NCBI RefSeq assembly: GCF_006088715.1
Contig: NZ_CP030771.1
Coordinates: 1,488,001-1,552,000, forward strand
Direction of reading: 5' to 3'
Source: Streptomyces sp. YIM 121038
Lineage (GTDB): Bacteria > Actinomycetota > Actinomycetes > Streptomycetales > Streptomycetaceae
DNA: 64,000 nucleotides
This document shows positions 52,827-61,525 of this stretch, piece after piece. Position 1 is the stretch's first letter, and each line of letters begins with the position of its first letter. Made by a program: the position numbers and the translations under genes. The notes beneath the pieces were generated by a model. It saw only the letters and a program-made list of their open reading frames with translations. It was not told where the DNA came from and did not search any database.

Positions 52827-52876
52827 GTTCAAATTCAAACCATCGAGTACGGTCGAGGGGTGGTTCAAATTTGAAC
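52827..52876. promoter_or_regulatory. Two MarR operators
   Basis: GTTCAAATTTGAAC at 52863-52876 is a perfect 14-bp palindrome; GTTCAAATTCAAAC at 52827-52840 is the same with two changes. Centres are 36 bp apart. They are strikingly AT-rich for this DNA. The left site is 20 bp before the MarR start; both precede the dioxygenase gene. Confidence 0.88.
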
Positions 52877-52971
52877 TCGCTTCCCCCGTGAACCCCTCGC
52901 GTCGCCGCTGTGCCCCGCCGCCGCGCTTCCGGCCGCCCCGCCGGGCGCGCCCCACCGCAAGGAGCCGACCC

Positions 52972-53754
52972 ATGACCACCGCAGCCCCGGAGCGCATGCC
53001 GTCCCTCTTCCTGAGCCACGGCGCCCCCACCCTCGCCGAGGACCCCGTCTGGCCGGGCGAGCTGGCCCGCTGGGGCGCCGAGCTGCCGCGCCCGACGGCG
53101 ATCCTGATGGTCTCCGCGCACTGGGAGGAGGCCCCGCTCGCCCTCGGCGCCACCACCGCCGTGCCGCTCATCTACGACTTCTGGGGCTTCCCCGAGCACT
53201 ACTACGGCGTCCAGTACGCCGCCCCCGGCGCCCCCGAACTCGCCGAGCAGGTCCGCAAGCTGCTGCGCGGCCCGGGCACACCGGTGCAGGACCTGCCGGA
53301 CCGCGGCCTCGACCACGGCGCGTACGTACCGCTGCGGGAGATGTACCCCGACGCCGACGTGCCGGTGCTCCAGGTGAGCCTGCCGACCCTGGACCCGCGC
53401 AAGCTGATGGAGATCGGGCGCAAGCTCGCGCCGCTGCGCGACGAGGGCGTTCTGATCGTCGGCAGCGGACACTTCACGCACAACCTCCGGGCCATCAACC
53501 CCGGGAACGACGTGCCCGCCGCCCTGGCCGAGTTCGACGACTGGGGCCGGCGCACCCTGGCGGCCGGGGACGTGGACGCGCTCCTGGACTTCGCGCACAA
53601 GGCCCCGGCCGCCCGCTACGCCCACCCCCGCGAGGAGCACTTCGTCCCGCTCGCGGTCACGCTCGGCACCGCCGTGGACGACCTGCGCACGCAGCGCAGC
53701 GTCATCGAGGGCACCTGGCTCGGCCTCTCCAAGCGCTCGGTGCAGTTCGGCTGA
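52972..53754 (+). CDS. DODA-type extradiol dioxygenase (4,5-DOPA dioxygenase-like)
   Basis: 260 residues. LigB/YgiD family; the metal-site His pattern is visible: FLSHGAPTL, SAHWEE, GLDHGAYVPL, GSGHFTHNL and REEHFVPL. Members open catechol rings, as in betalain-type DOPA cleavage, using one Fe(II) or Zn. ATG at 52972 follows AAGGAG with a 7-base gap; upstream frame is Arg/Pro-rich and covers the operators, so it was excluded. Under the divergent MarR repressor. Not linked by any sign to the peptide cluster. Confidence 0.93.
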   Translation: MTTAAPERMPSLFLSHGAPTLAEDPVWPGELARWGAELPRPTAILMVSAHWEEAPLALGATTAVPLIYDFWGFPEHYYGVQYAAPGAPELAEQVRKLLRGPGTPVQDLPDRGLDHGAYVPLREMYPDADVPVLQVSLPTLDPRKLMEIGRKLAPLRDEGVLIVGSGHFTHNLRAINPGNDVPAALAEFDDWGRRTLAAGDVDALLDFAHKAPAARYAHPREEHFVPLAVTLGTAVDDLRTQRSVIEGTWLGLSKRSVQFG

Positions 53755-54261
53755 GCCGAGCGACCGGCGGGCCTCGACGTGGTGCGTGGGCGGGCTCGTC
53801 CCGCACGTGCGGGTGACTGCGTCAGGCGGCGTACGCACACCGAGGTGTAACGATCGTCGCGGGGGTCACCCGTACACCACGCCGGTGCCGCCGGGACGCG
53901 GAGCCCAGGTCAGCCGGTGGATCACTCCCGTCCCCCCGCGTCCTCCCGCGCACGGGGCGACGGTCGAGGCGGACAGGCCGCGCGCGCGAGGCAGGAGCGC
54001 GCGGCCACTCCGTGTGCTCCCGCACTCCCCCAGGGTGACGCGCGGGAGTACGCTACGGGCAGTCCGTGGAAGGTGTGTCGCCGTCAGCGCGGCGACGCCC
54101 GTCCGGCGATCTCTCGGGCCTGGAGCGAGGCCTCCTCCGCCAGCGGCTGTGTCCAGCGGGACTCCCTGCCCGCTTCTTCGGCACCGCGCGAGGGGTCGCC
54201 CGCGAAGGCCCTTCCCCCATCGCCGCCTCCCCCGCGAGGTGCTCGGCATCCAGGACTCAAC
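53755..54261. other. 507-bp region between dioxygenase and STAS-like gene
   Basis: No gene supported; the long frame on the plus strand here is Arg/Pro-rich shadow sequence. A perfect palindrome (53800-53813) lies near its left end. Promoter elements for the small STAS-like gene should lie in the right half, but none is clear. Confidence 0.5.
53800..53813. terminator. Perfect palindrome after dioxygenase gene
   Basis: CCCGCACGTGCGGG, 14 bp, 46 bp past the stop. Short loopless symmetry could equally be a protein site. Confidence 0.4.
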
Positions 54262-54594
54262 ATGCGCGGCTACTTCGCCGACGACCTCCTCGTCATGATG
54301 CCCGCGGGCGCGTTCGCGGGCATTCGCCTGTTCGGCGAGGTCGTCAGCGTCCACCGAGGGCCGCTGGCCGTCGCCCTCACCGAACAGAGCAAGGACTCGC
54401 AGGAGATCACCCTCGACCTCACCGGCGTCCGCTACTTCGCCAACAGTGCCCTGGAGATCCTCGTCGTCCTCAGCCGCCACCTCCGCCCGCCCCAGTGCCT
54501 GGTCGTACGCGCCGCCCCCGAACTCGGGCTGCGGGACCGGCTCGCCGCGCGCGGCTGGGACGACATCGAGACGCTGCGGCTCGTCGACGCCTGA
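54262..54594 (+). CDS. Small STAS-like protein
   Basis: 110 residues. The core EITLDLTGVRYFANSALEILVVLSRHLRPPQCLVVRAA has the beta-turn-Ser-helix pattern of STAS/anti-anti-sigma proteins, with Ser in NSALE as the possible phosphorylation site. ATG at 54262 starts MRGYFADD; the upstream frame is compositionally poor. The ribosome site is weak. No partner kinase gene is adjacent. Family call is tentative. Confidence 0.6.
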   Translation: MRGYFADDLLVMMPAGAFAGIRLFGEVVSVHRGPLAVALTEQSKDSQEITLDLTGVRYFANSALEILVVLSRHLRPPQCLVVRAAPELGLRDRLAARGWDDIETLRLVDA

Positions 54595-54688
54595 CCGCGG
54601 GACCGGAGGCCCTTGCCGTCGCGGGAGGCGGTGAGGTCCACCCGGCGAACGCCCGCGCGGCGGCCCGCGGCAGCGTCCGTCGGCGGTG

Positions 54689-55798
54689 TCAGCGCGCGTC
54701 CGTGATGACGAAGCCGCTGCGGGGCCGGGTCGGGACCCGGCGCAGCGGGATCCGCAGGTCCTGGTCGGGGACGCGGTAGTCGAGCCGGGCGAGGCGGGGC
54801 AGCAGGGTGCCGAGCACCGCGAGGGTGACGTCCTCCCCCGGGCAGCGGTGGCCGGTGGCGGCCTCTCCGTCGCCCTGCGGGACGAGTTCGTCGCGGCCGG
54901 GCTCGCGGCCCGTGAACCGCTCGGGGTCGAAGGTGTACGGCGCCTGCCACAGGTCCGGATCGTGGTTCTGCCCGTAGAGGTCGAGCAGGACCAGGGTGCC
55001 CTCGGCGATCGGCTCGCCGCGCCACTGGACGTCCCGCGGGGCGAGCCCGGCGACGAAGGGCGCGAACGGGTAGAAGCGCCGCACTTCGTGGGCGAAGGCC
55101 CGGGCGTACTCCTCGCCTCCCTTGGCGAGCGGCACGCGCAGCTCCGGGTTCCGGTGCAGGGCGTGGGCGCCGAAGACGGTGTACCAGGTGACGGCCACCG
55201 TGGGGCGGATGACGTTGAGGAGTTCCACGGCGGCCGTGCGCGGGTCGAGCGGCTCGCCGTCGGCGTCGCGGTGCGCCGCGACGGCGTGCAGCGCGGAGGG
55301 CCGCCGGCCGGGGTCCTCCCCGGCGGAGGGCTCTGTGGCGGACGCCGCCCGGGTGGCCTCGACCAGCCGGGCGAGGCGCGCCTCCTGGCGCCGCCGGGCA
55401 CGCCGGGCCCGCAGCCGGCGCGGCCCCGCGGTGGCGAATCCGTCGACCATCGCCACCAGGTCCGCCGCGGTCCGCCGGGGCTCGTCGTCCCAAGGCGCCC
55501 CGAGGGGAATGCCCGCCCAGGCGCACACGGCCCGGGTGATGAGGACGCCGACCTCGTCGAACAGCGTCACCTCGGAGGCGCCTGCCCACTCCTCGCGCGC
55601 ACGCTCCCACTCCTCGGCCACCCGGTCCGCGAGGGCGGCCACGCCCGGCGCGTCCTTCAGGAGCGACACGAACAGGGCCTTGCGCGCCCGGTGCTCCGCC
55701 CCGTCGAGGGTGTGCACCGGGCCCGGGCCCCGGCGGCGGCTGAGGTCGGGCAGCCACGCGTAGCCCTGGAGGAGCAGCGGCAGAGTGTGGTCGAACAA
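54689..55798 (-). CDS. CYP152-like P450 peroxygenase with internal deletion
   Basis: 369 residues. Clearly CYP152-like (fatty-acid hydroxylase/decarboxylase class that uses H2O2): VHTLDGAEHRARKALF, NVIRPTVAVTWYTVFGAHALH, EVRRFYPFAPFVAGL, and haem ligand in GHRCPGED. The I-helix Arg-Pro pair of this family is present. The family is normally about 410-420 residues; here DLSRRRG runs directly into PGPVHTLDG, and the roughly 50 residues of the N-terminal beta region expected between them are missing (near nt 55725). Start chosen: TTG at 55798 with AGGAGG six bases before it. It may be inactive. Too different and too distant to be a crosslinking Oxy P450. Confidence 0.8.
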   Translation of the reverse strand: MFDHTLPLLLQGYAWLPDLSRRRGPGPVHTLDGAEHRARKALFVSLLKDAPGVAALADRVAEEWERAREEWAGASEVTLFDEVGVLITRAVCAWAGIPLGAPWDDEPRRTAADLVAMVDGFATAGPRRLRARRARRRQEARLARLVEATRAASATEPSAGEDPGRRPSALHAVAAHRDADGEPLDPRTAAVELLNVIRPTVAVTWYTVFGAHALHRNPELRVPLAKGGEEYARAFAHEVRRFYPFAPFVAGLAPRDVQWRGEPIAEGTLVLLDLYGQNHDPDLWQAPYTFDPERFTGREPGRDELVPQGDGEAATGHRCPGEDVTLAVLGTLLPRLARLDYRVPDQDLRIPLRRVPTRPRSGFVITDAR

Positions 55799-56028
55799 CG
55801 GAACCTCCTGGCATCCGGTGCCCGGCGAGGGGGCGCGGCGAAGAGGACGCGGCCCCGTCCCGCTCCACCCTCCGCCGGACGGGACACCGCCACCACCGGA
55901 GCGGGCGTACGCCGCCCGGCCCGGCTGCGCGATCGGCGGTGCACGGGTGCCCGGCACGGCCACGGTGAATCAGGGACGGCCGAGTCCAAGCCGGTGGGTT
56001 CGGCCCGTACGTCGACCGGTGTCGAGGG

Positions 56029-56943
56029 CTAGCCGTGGTGCCGCCAGCCCCGGTCCGTGCGGACCAGTTCCGTGAAGCCGAGGTCCTCCAGGAGCGCGAG
56101 GGCCTCGGGGTCGTCGGCGGACTCGTAGGCCAGGAGGCGGTCGGCCCCGGCCAGGCGCAGCCACCGGGCGGCCTCGCCGAGGAGCCAGGCGGGCAGCGGT
56201 GCGAGGCCGTGGCCCGGCTCGATGCGGAGGTTGCCGATGTCGGCGAGTGAGCCGTTGCGGGCCTGGCGCTCGGGGCGGCCGAGGGCGGTGTCGACCTCGA
56301 TGAAGCCGAGGTCGCGGCCGTCCAGGTGCGCGGTGAGGCGGGTGCCGCACTCGCCGAGGGTGCGGCGGACGGCCAGGCCGTCCACCGGGGCCGGGGGTGT
56401 CGGCAGGTCGGGCACCGCGGCGATGAGGACGACCTCCGTGTGCCCGGTGTGCCGGAACCCGGCGCGCTCGTAGACGGCGCGGACGTGCGGCCAGGTCCGG
56501 GGCAGGCCGTACACGGCGGGCGCGGGCAGGGCGCCGTCGGCCTCCCGCACGCGCACGCCCCAGCGGGCCAGTTGGGCCAGGCAGGCGCTCATCAGCAGAT
56601 CGGCGGCCGTGTCCGCGTCCGGCCAGAAGGACGCGGCCGGGCGCGCCACGAACCAGTCGATGACGCCCATGTCCCGGTAGTCCGGGCCGACCTCGGCGTC
56701 GGAGCGGTAGCGCAGCAGGTGCGCGGCGGCCACGACGTACGAGCGCTGTTCGGCGACGAGCGTCACGCGCTCGGCGACCCAGGGGTCGACGATGAACTCG
56801 TCGGGCCTGCGCGCCAACTGGCCGAGGACGGTGTTCACGGAGACGGAGACGCCGGGGACGACGGCGGCCACATGGGCGTTCACCAGCTCCGTGAGCTGGT
56901 CGCGGTCGTCGCGGTGGAAGGGGCGTACCTGGAGCGCGGGCAT
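56029..56943 (-). CDS. GNAT-like protein with two acetyltransferase domains
   Basis: 304 residues. The N-terminal half (1-165) and C-terminal half (185-304) both look like GNAT folds; each ends in a segment of the RAVYERAGF / LLEDLGF type that closes the fold. ATG at 56943. Alone on its transcript as far as I can see (230 bp and 76 bp gaps). Substrate unknown. Confidence 0.8.
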   Translation of the reverse strand: MPALQVRPFHRDDRDQLTELVNAHVAAVVPGVSVSVNTVLGQLARRPDEFIVDPWVAERVTLVAEQRSYVVAAAHLLRYRSDAEVGPDYRDMGVIDWFVARPAASFWPDADTAADLLMSACLAQLARWGVRVREADGALPAPAVYGLPRTWPHVRAVYERAGFRHTGHTEVVLIAAVPDLPTPPAPVDGLAVRRTLGECGTRLTAHLDGRDLGFIEVDTALGRPERQARNGSLADIGNLRIEPGHGLAPLPAWLLGEAARWLRLAGADRLLAYESADDPEALALLEDLGFTELVRTDRGWRHHG

Positions 56944-57019
56944 GCGCGGACCTCACTGTTCAGGCCGGTCGTGGCCGTGGTGGTCGAGGAGGCCGCCATG
57001 CGATGCGGTACGCCGCCGA

Positions 57020-59161
57020 TCATACGACGGACTCCCGCGCGGGTGCCACGGGGTCCGGTACCGCCTTCAGGGCCAGGTCGTTGCTGGACGTCAGATACGG
57101 GCGCAGCTCCAGGGCGCCGTCGGCGGTGGCGGGCCGTGCGCCGGGGAAGACGTCGGTGCGGCGCCGCTCGATGACGTCGCCGCGCAGCCGCGCGAGCCGG
57201 ATGACGTGACCCTGCTCGTCGTACGGTTCGAGGCCCAGGTCCCAGATCGCCTCGCCGCCGGGGTGCTGCCCGGCCGGGTCCGCCAGCGGGACCCGGGCGG
57301 TGAAGCAGCCCGCCTCATCGACCGTGCAGCGGGTCTCGAACGAGGCGTCGCCGCCGCGCAGCCGGGCCCGGAGGCGGTAGTGGTGGCCGCGTGCCGCCGC
57401 GCCGTGCACCGTGCCGGTGAGGGTGATCGCGTCCGGGTCCACGGCGAGCGACTCCAGTTCGGCGTGGGCCGCCCTGCTCCAGGTGCGCAGGGAGAGGTTG
57501 CCGTCCTGGGTGCGGTACGGCACGGCGGTGGCGAAGCCCGCGCCGGAGGGGTGCGGGGGCACGGTGGGGGCGAGCAGCCTGCCGGTCTCCACGAGCCCCG
57601 CCCGCGCCCGCCGGACGCGGCCCTTGCGCCCCTGCTGGAGGTGGACGTTCCAGTAGCCCTCGGCCATGGGGCGGCCGCTGCGGTGGAGCAGGAGCTTGGC
57701 GTACGGCTCGGTGTCGTCGGCGGTGATCCGGAACGGCAGGCGCACCGTGTCGTCCTCGGTGCCCGCGCGCGGCCTGAGCACCAACTGCCAGTCCCCGTGG
57801 GTGAGTTCCGCCACGGGCACGCGGAAGTAGAGCGAGCCGTCGGGGGCCACGCGGCAGCCGACGGCGACCGGCGGCAGCGCCTTGCCGAGCCAGGCCGCCA
57901 CGCCGAGGCGCTCGGCCAGCGCGCCCACGCGCTGGCGGGGCGTGCGGGCCACCGCCGTGCGCGCGGTGCGGGTCCGGGAGCGGCGGGAGGCCGCCGCGCC
58001 GGGCCGCAGGTCGTCGATCAGCGCCTCGTACTGGGCGGCCGTGTGGTCCGGCAGGAAGCGGCGGGCCGAGCGGATCGCGGCCTGGGCCATGCGGAAGCGT
58101 TCGGCGTCGTTCTCGATGAGGCGGCAGAGGGCGTCGGCGATGCCCTCCTCGACGGCGGCGTCCGGGCCGTCCGCCGGGACCAGCAGCCCGTCCTCGCCGT
58201 GCGTGATGATCTCGCGCGGCCCGAAGTCGCAGTCCGTGCTGACCACCGGCACGCCCAGGCGCATGGCCTCCACGATCGTCATGCCGAACGACTCGGTGGA
58301 GCTGGAGACGGCCGCGACGGCGCCCTTGGCCCACTCCGTGTCGATGGACGTGCGGGCGTCCATCAGGAACACGTGGTCGTGCAGGCCGAGTTCGTGGACG
58401 CGGTGGCGCAGCTTCTCCTTCTCGCGGCCCTGTCCGTAGATCCGCAGGGTCCAGTCCGGGTGCTGGGCCGCGACCTTGGCGAACGCCCCGATCAGGCGGT
58501 CGTAGCGCTTGACGGGCACCAGGCGGCCCGCCGCGACGACCGTCCTGGTGTCGCCGGAGGAGGCCTCGGCCTCGGGGGCGGGGATGCAGTTCGGGATGTG
58601 GGTGAGCCGCGTGGGGACGTCGGGCAGGGCCGCGCGGTAGGCGCGCTCGTCGCCGTGGCTGACGGTCACGAACGCGTCGAGGCGCGCGATCGCGGCGTCC
58701 TGGTCACGGCGCAGGCCCGCGCGGTGGAAGTCGTGGGTGACGTGCTCCTGGCCGATGCGCAGCTGGTCGGCGCGGCCGTGCTCGGCGAGGAAGCACACCA
58801 GGTAGGGGCGGGTCGCGATGACGACGTCCGCGTCGGAGCGGCGCAGGTGCTCGGCGAGCCGCGTCTCGCCGAGCCTGCTGGGCGGCGTCTTGCCCTTGTA
58901 CATGAGGTCGTGCGGGCACACGGTGCCGGACGCGCGCTGGGCCGGGTCGCGGCCGTCGTAGTGCCGGGAGCCCGGGCGCAGGTCGACCAGGGGGCGCAGG
59001 GCGACGCCGGGCCCGAAGGGCAGGCTCGGGGTGTCGGCGGTGCGGTAGTACGAGACGACCTCGACCTCGTGGCGCTCGGCGAGCGCGGTGGCGAGGTTCG
59101 CCGTCGCGCGGATGGTGCCGCCGATGCCGTACGCGTTGTAGAGCAGGAAGGTGATCTTCAT
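57020..59161 (-). CDS. Large GT4-family glycosyltransferase with C-terminal beta-rich extension
   Basis: 713 residues. GT-B fold in residues 1-390: N-terminal KITFLLYNAYGIGGTIRA, sugar-nucleotide motif ESFGMTIVEAMRLGVPVVSTDCDFGPREII. Residues 400-713 are a predicted beta-rich part without clear membrane segment. This layout resembles wall-polymer glycosyltransferases. ATG at 59161. It lies 13 kb past the last cluster regulator, next to a membrane acyltransferase, so cell-surface glycan work is more likely than peptide glycosylation. Confidence 0.87.
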   Translation of the reverse strand: MKITFLLYNAYGIGGTIRATANLATALAERHEVEVVSYYRTADTPSLPFGPGVALRPLVDLRPGSRHYDGRDPAQRASGTVCPHDLMYKGKTPPSRLGETRLAEHLRRSDADVVIATRPYLVCFLAEHGRADQLRIGQEHVTHDFHRAGLRRDQDAAIARLDAFVTVSHGDERAYRAALPDVPTRLTHIPNCIPAPEAEASSGDTRTVVAAGRLVPVKRYDRLIGAFAKVAAQHPDWTLRIYGQGREKEKLRHRVHELGLHDHVFLMDARTSIDTEWAKGAVAAVSSSTESFGMTIVEAMRLGVPVVSTDCDFGPREIITHGEDGLLVPADGPDAAVEEGIADALCRLIENDAERFRMAQAAIRSARRFLPDHTAAQYEALIDDLRPGAAASRRSRTRTARTAVARTPRQRVGALAERLGVAAWLGKALPPVAVGCRVAPDGSLYFRVPVAELTHGDWQLVLRPRAGTEDDTVRLPFRITADDTEPYAKLLLHRSGRPMAEGYWNVHLQQGRKGRVRRARAGLVETGRLLAPTVPPHPSGAGFATAVPYRTQDGNLSLRTWSRAAHAELESLAVDPDAITLTGTVHGAAARGHHYRLRARLRGGDASFETRCTVDEAGCFTARVPLADPAGQHPGGEAIWDLGLEPYDEQGHVIRLARLRGDVIERRRTDVFPGARPATADGALELRPYLTSSNDLALKAVPDPVAPARESVV

Positions 59162-59345
59162 GAGGGGGTGTCCCGTGGGCTTCGAAATGAGGGGGGTGGC
59201 ATCGGTGGGCGGGCGCTGGGGTGCGCTCCGGCGGCTAGATCACATGTGGGCCTTGGCCGGGGTGTCGTCCGAGATGTCCGTGGCTCATACACCCTCCCGC
59301 CCGTGCGGGGCCCGAGGCGTCCCGCCGGGGGCTGAATCCGGGGCG

Positions 59346-59386
59346 CCGAACGGCGGGAGCGACCCCCGCCGTTCGGCGGGGGTCGC
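59346..59386. terminator. Two overlapping 12-bp hairpins after acyltransferase gene
   Basis: Hairpin A: CCGAACGGCGGG (59346-59357) with CCCGCCGTTCGG (59365-59376). Hairpin B: GCGACCCCCGCC (59359-59370), loop GTTC, GGCGGGGGTCGC (59375-59386). They share bases and cannot form together. They begin 8 bp past the acyltransferase stop on the minus strand; a strong terminator is the simplest reading. Confidence 0.75.
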
Positions 59387-59394
59387 GAGGACCG

Positions 59395-60609
59395 TCACGG
59401 GACGCGGTCCGCGACCTTGGTCGTACGCTGGAGCAGCGCCTCCAGCGGGCCGCGCCGGAAGAACCGCGTCCACAGCGCCGCGAACGCGCAGATGCCCACG
59501 ACGAACCCGAGCAGCACGAGCGTCGACTGCGGCAGTTCGTCGCCGCCGAGGAAGCGGATGGCGACGATGTGCAGGACGTACGCGGTCAGCGACATGCTGC
59601 CGACCGCGATCACCGGCCCCGCGAGACGCCGGAAGCGCGGCAGCGCGTCGGCGGCGAGCAGGCACAGGGCGAGCACGGCGACGGCGACCCCGGTGTTCGC
59701 CACGATCGACAGGGTCGTCTCGCTGTGCGGCGCGGCGACGAACAGCCAGCCCCAGGTGTCCTCCTCGGGCCAGCCCGCGACGTCGGACCACCACGCCGTG
59801 CCCGTCCCGCCGGCCGGGAAGCCCGCCCGGCCCAGGGCCTGCGCCACGCCGGGCAGGTGGTGCAGGGCGAACCAGGACCCGCCGTAGCCCAGCACGGCCA
59901 GGCCCGCCCCGGTGGCGGCCAGGCGGATCCGGACGGCCGTGTCCGCCAGGTCGAGCCGCGCCACGGCCATGCCCGCGATGACGAAGGGCAGCCAGGACAG
60001 CGCCGGGTAGGAGCCGGTGAACAGCAGCGGGACCAGGCCGTCCCCGGTGCGGGGCCAGGCCAGGGGGCCCGTGGAGCCGCCGCCGAGGGCACCGTCGTAG
60101 TACACCGCTCGCACGATCAGGAACAGGAGCTGGGGCAGCACGAGCGCCGCCACCACGGCGATCTCGGCGAGCGTGCGCGCCGAGAGGCGGTACAGCGGCA
60201 GGACGAGCAGGAAGTACAGGCCGTAGAAGGCGAGGATCACCTCGACCGGCGTGCCGGTCATGGTGAGCGCGGTGCCGAGCACGAGGAGGACGACGGCGCG
60301 CAGGACGACCTTGGCCACGGCCTGACGGCCCGCGCGGCCGGTCCTCGGCGCCCGGCGCCCGGTCATCAGGACCACGGAGAAGCCCGCGAGGAACGCGAAG
60401 AGCGCCGACGACCGGCCGTGCGCCAGCTCCATGAGGAACCCCCGCACCCCGCCCGCCGTCGCGGGGTCGGGCCCCACATGGGCCGCGTACATGCCGAAGA
60501 CGGCGAGGCCACGGGCGAGGTCGACGCCTATGAGACGGCCGGTCGACCGCGCCTCGGCCACCGGCGGCGCGGCCGGTGCCGGGGCCGTGGCCGCTGCGTT
60601 CTGTGTCAT
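59395..60609 (-). CDS. Integral membrane acyltransferase-like protein (DUF418/HGSNAT type)
   Basis: 404 residues with about ten membrane helices. After a 22-residue Ala/Pro-rich start comes the family opening RLIGVDLARGLAVFGMYAAHVGP, with HGRSSALFAFLAGFS next, and a late SLTAYVLHIV motif. Members acylate surface sugars or related acceptors. ATG at 60609. Next to a glycosyltransferase, so a joint role in cell-surface glycan is a fair guess. Divergent from a NarL-type response regulator. Confidence 0.85.
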   Translation of the reverse strand: MTQNAAATAPAPAAPPVAEARSTGRLIGVDLARGLAVFGMYAAHVGPDPATAGGVRGFLMELAHGRSSALFAFLAGFSVVLMTGRRAPRTGRAGRQAVAKVVLRAVVLLVLGTALTMTGTPVEVILAFYGLYFLLVLPLYRLSARTLAEIAVVAALVLPQLLFLIVRAVYYDGALGGGSTGPLAWPRTGDGLVPLLFTGSYPALSWLPFVIAGMAVARLDLADTAVRIRLAATGAGLAVLGYGGSWFALHHLPGVAQALGRAGFPAGGTGTAWWSDVAGWPEEDTWGWLFVAAPHSETTLSIVANTGVAVAVLALCLLAADALPRFRRLAGPVIAVGSMSLTAYVLHIVAIRFLGGDELPQSTLVLLGFVVGICAFAALWTRFFRRGPLEALLQRTTKVADRVP

Positions 60610-60847
60610 GCCGCTCAGCCTCGGCGGCGGGCCGCGCGCGGGGTATCCGGCAGTCGTCCGGCGCCGCTCCGCCGCCCGGCCCGCCCCTCCCCCCGAACGG
60701 CTGGAACCCCCACGCCGGGTGGCTGCCGTACGGGACCGCCCCCGCGCGCCACCGGCGCCGCCGCCTAGAGTCGTACGGGGACGATCACGAGGGCGGTCCC
60801 CTTCGCGGGCGGGCGGTCCGCGGGACGACGACGGCGAGGCGGCAGGC

Positions 60848-61525
60848 GTGATCCGGGTAGTGGTGGTCGACGACGAGGCCCTGGTGCGATCCGGGTTCGA
60901 GCTCATCCTCAACGCGGCCGACGACCTGCGCGTCGTCGCGACCGCCGCCGGGGGCGACGCCGTGGACACCGTGCGGCGCGAGCGCCCCGACGTGGTGCTG
61001 CTCGACATCCGCATGCCGGACGTCGACGGCCTCACCGTCCTCAGGGAGCTGCGGTCGCTGCCCGAGGCCCCGGCCGTGGCGATGCTGACCACCTTCGACA
61101 CCGACGAGTACATCGTGACCGCGCTGCGCTCCGGGGCGGCCGGGTTCCTGCTCAAGGACACCGAGCCCGACCAGCTCGCCCAGCTGGTGCGCACCCTCGC
61201 GGCGGGCGGCGTGGTGATGTCGCCCAAGGCGTCGCGGTCCATGCTGCGCGCCCACCCCGGGCCCGGCGGCTCCGCCGCCTCGGGTGCGGACCGGGCCCGC
61301 GTGGAGCGCCTCACCGGCCGTGAGCGCGACGTCCTCGTCCTCATCGCCGAGGGCCTGACCAACGCCGACATCGGCACCCGTCTCCACCTCAGCGCGGGCA
61401 CCGTCAAGGACCACGTGAGCGCCATCCTGACCAAGCTCCGCGTCACCAGCCGCGTCCAGGCGGCCCTGCTCGCCGAGCGCGCCGGGCTCCTGGACGCGGG
61501 AGGCCGCGCGGAGGAGCCCCGGTGA
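60848..61525 (+). CDS. Response regulator, NarL/LuxR family
   Basis: 225 residues. Receiver: IRVVVVDDEALVRSGF, Asp in VVLLDIRMPDVDG, Lys in FLLKDTEPD. C-terminal LuxR helix-turn-helix LTGRERDVLVLIAEGLTNADIGTRLHLSAGTVKDHVS. GTG at 60848; it overlaps the kinase start by GTGA at its end. A TAGAGT -10-like box lies about 75 bp upstream. The pair resembles the many NarL-type pairs of Streptomyces; target unknown. Confidence 0.93.
   Translation: MIRVVVVDDEALVRSGFELILNAADDLRVVATAAGGDAVDTVRRERPDVVLLDIRMPDVDGLTVLRELRSLPEAPAVAMLTTFDTDEYIVTALRSGAAGFLLKDTEPDQLAQLVRTLAAGGVVMSPKASRSMLRAHPGPGGSAASGADRARVERLTGRERDVLVLIAEGLTNADIGTRLHLSAGTVKDHVSAILTKLRVTSRVQAALLAERAGLLDAGGRAEEPR

Noticed and set aside
52972..53754. 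Dioxygenase as hydroxymandelate synthase for Hpg supply
   Set aside because: It belongs to the LigB/DODA family, not the HPPD-like family of hydroxymandelate synthases, and is under its own MarR repressor.
54689..55798. P450 as the missing crosslinking Oxy enzyme
   Set aside because: The motifs are those of H2O2-using CYP152 fatty-acid enzymes, not CYP165-type Oxy proteins.
57020..59161. Glycosyltransferase as a peptide-tailoring enzyme of the cluster
   Set aside because: It is a GT4-type enzyme with a surface-polymer look, unlike the GtfB-type enzymes of glycopeptide clusters, and lies in the flank.
59395..60609. Membrane acyltransferase as the partner of the starter C domain
   Set aside because: Its fold is of the surface-sugar acylating type and it is far from the cluster; starter C domains use acyl-CoA or acyl-ACP.
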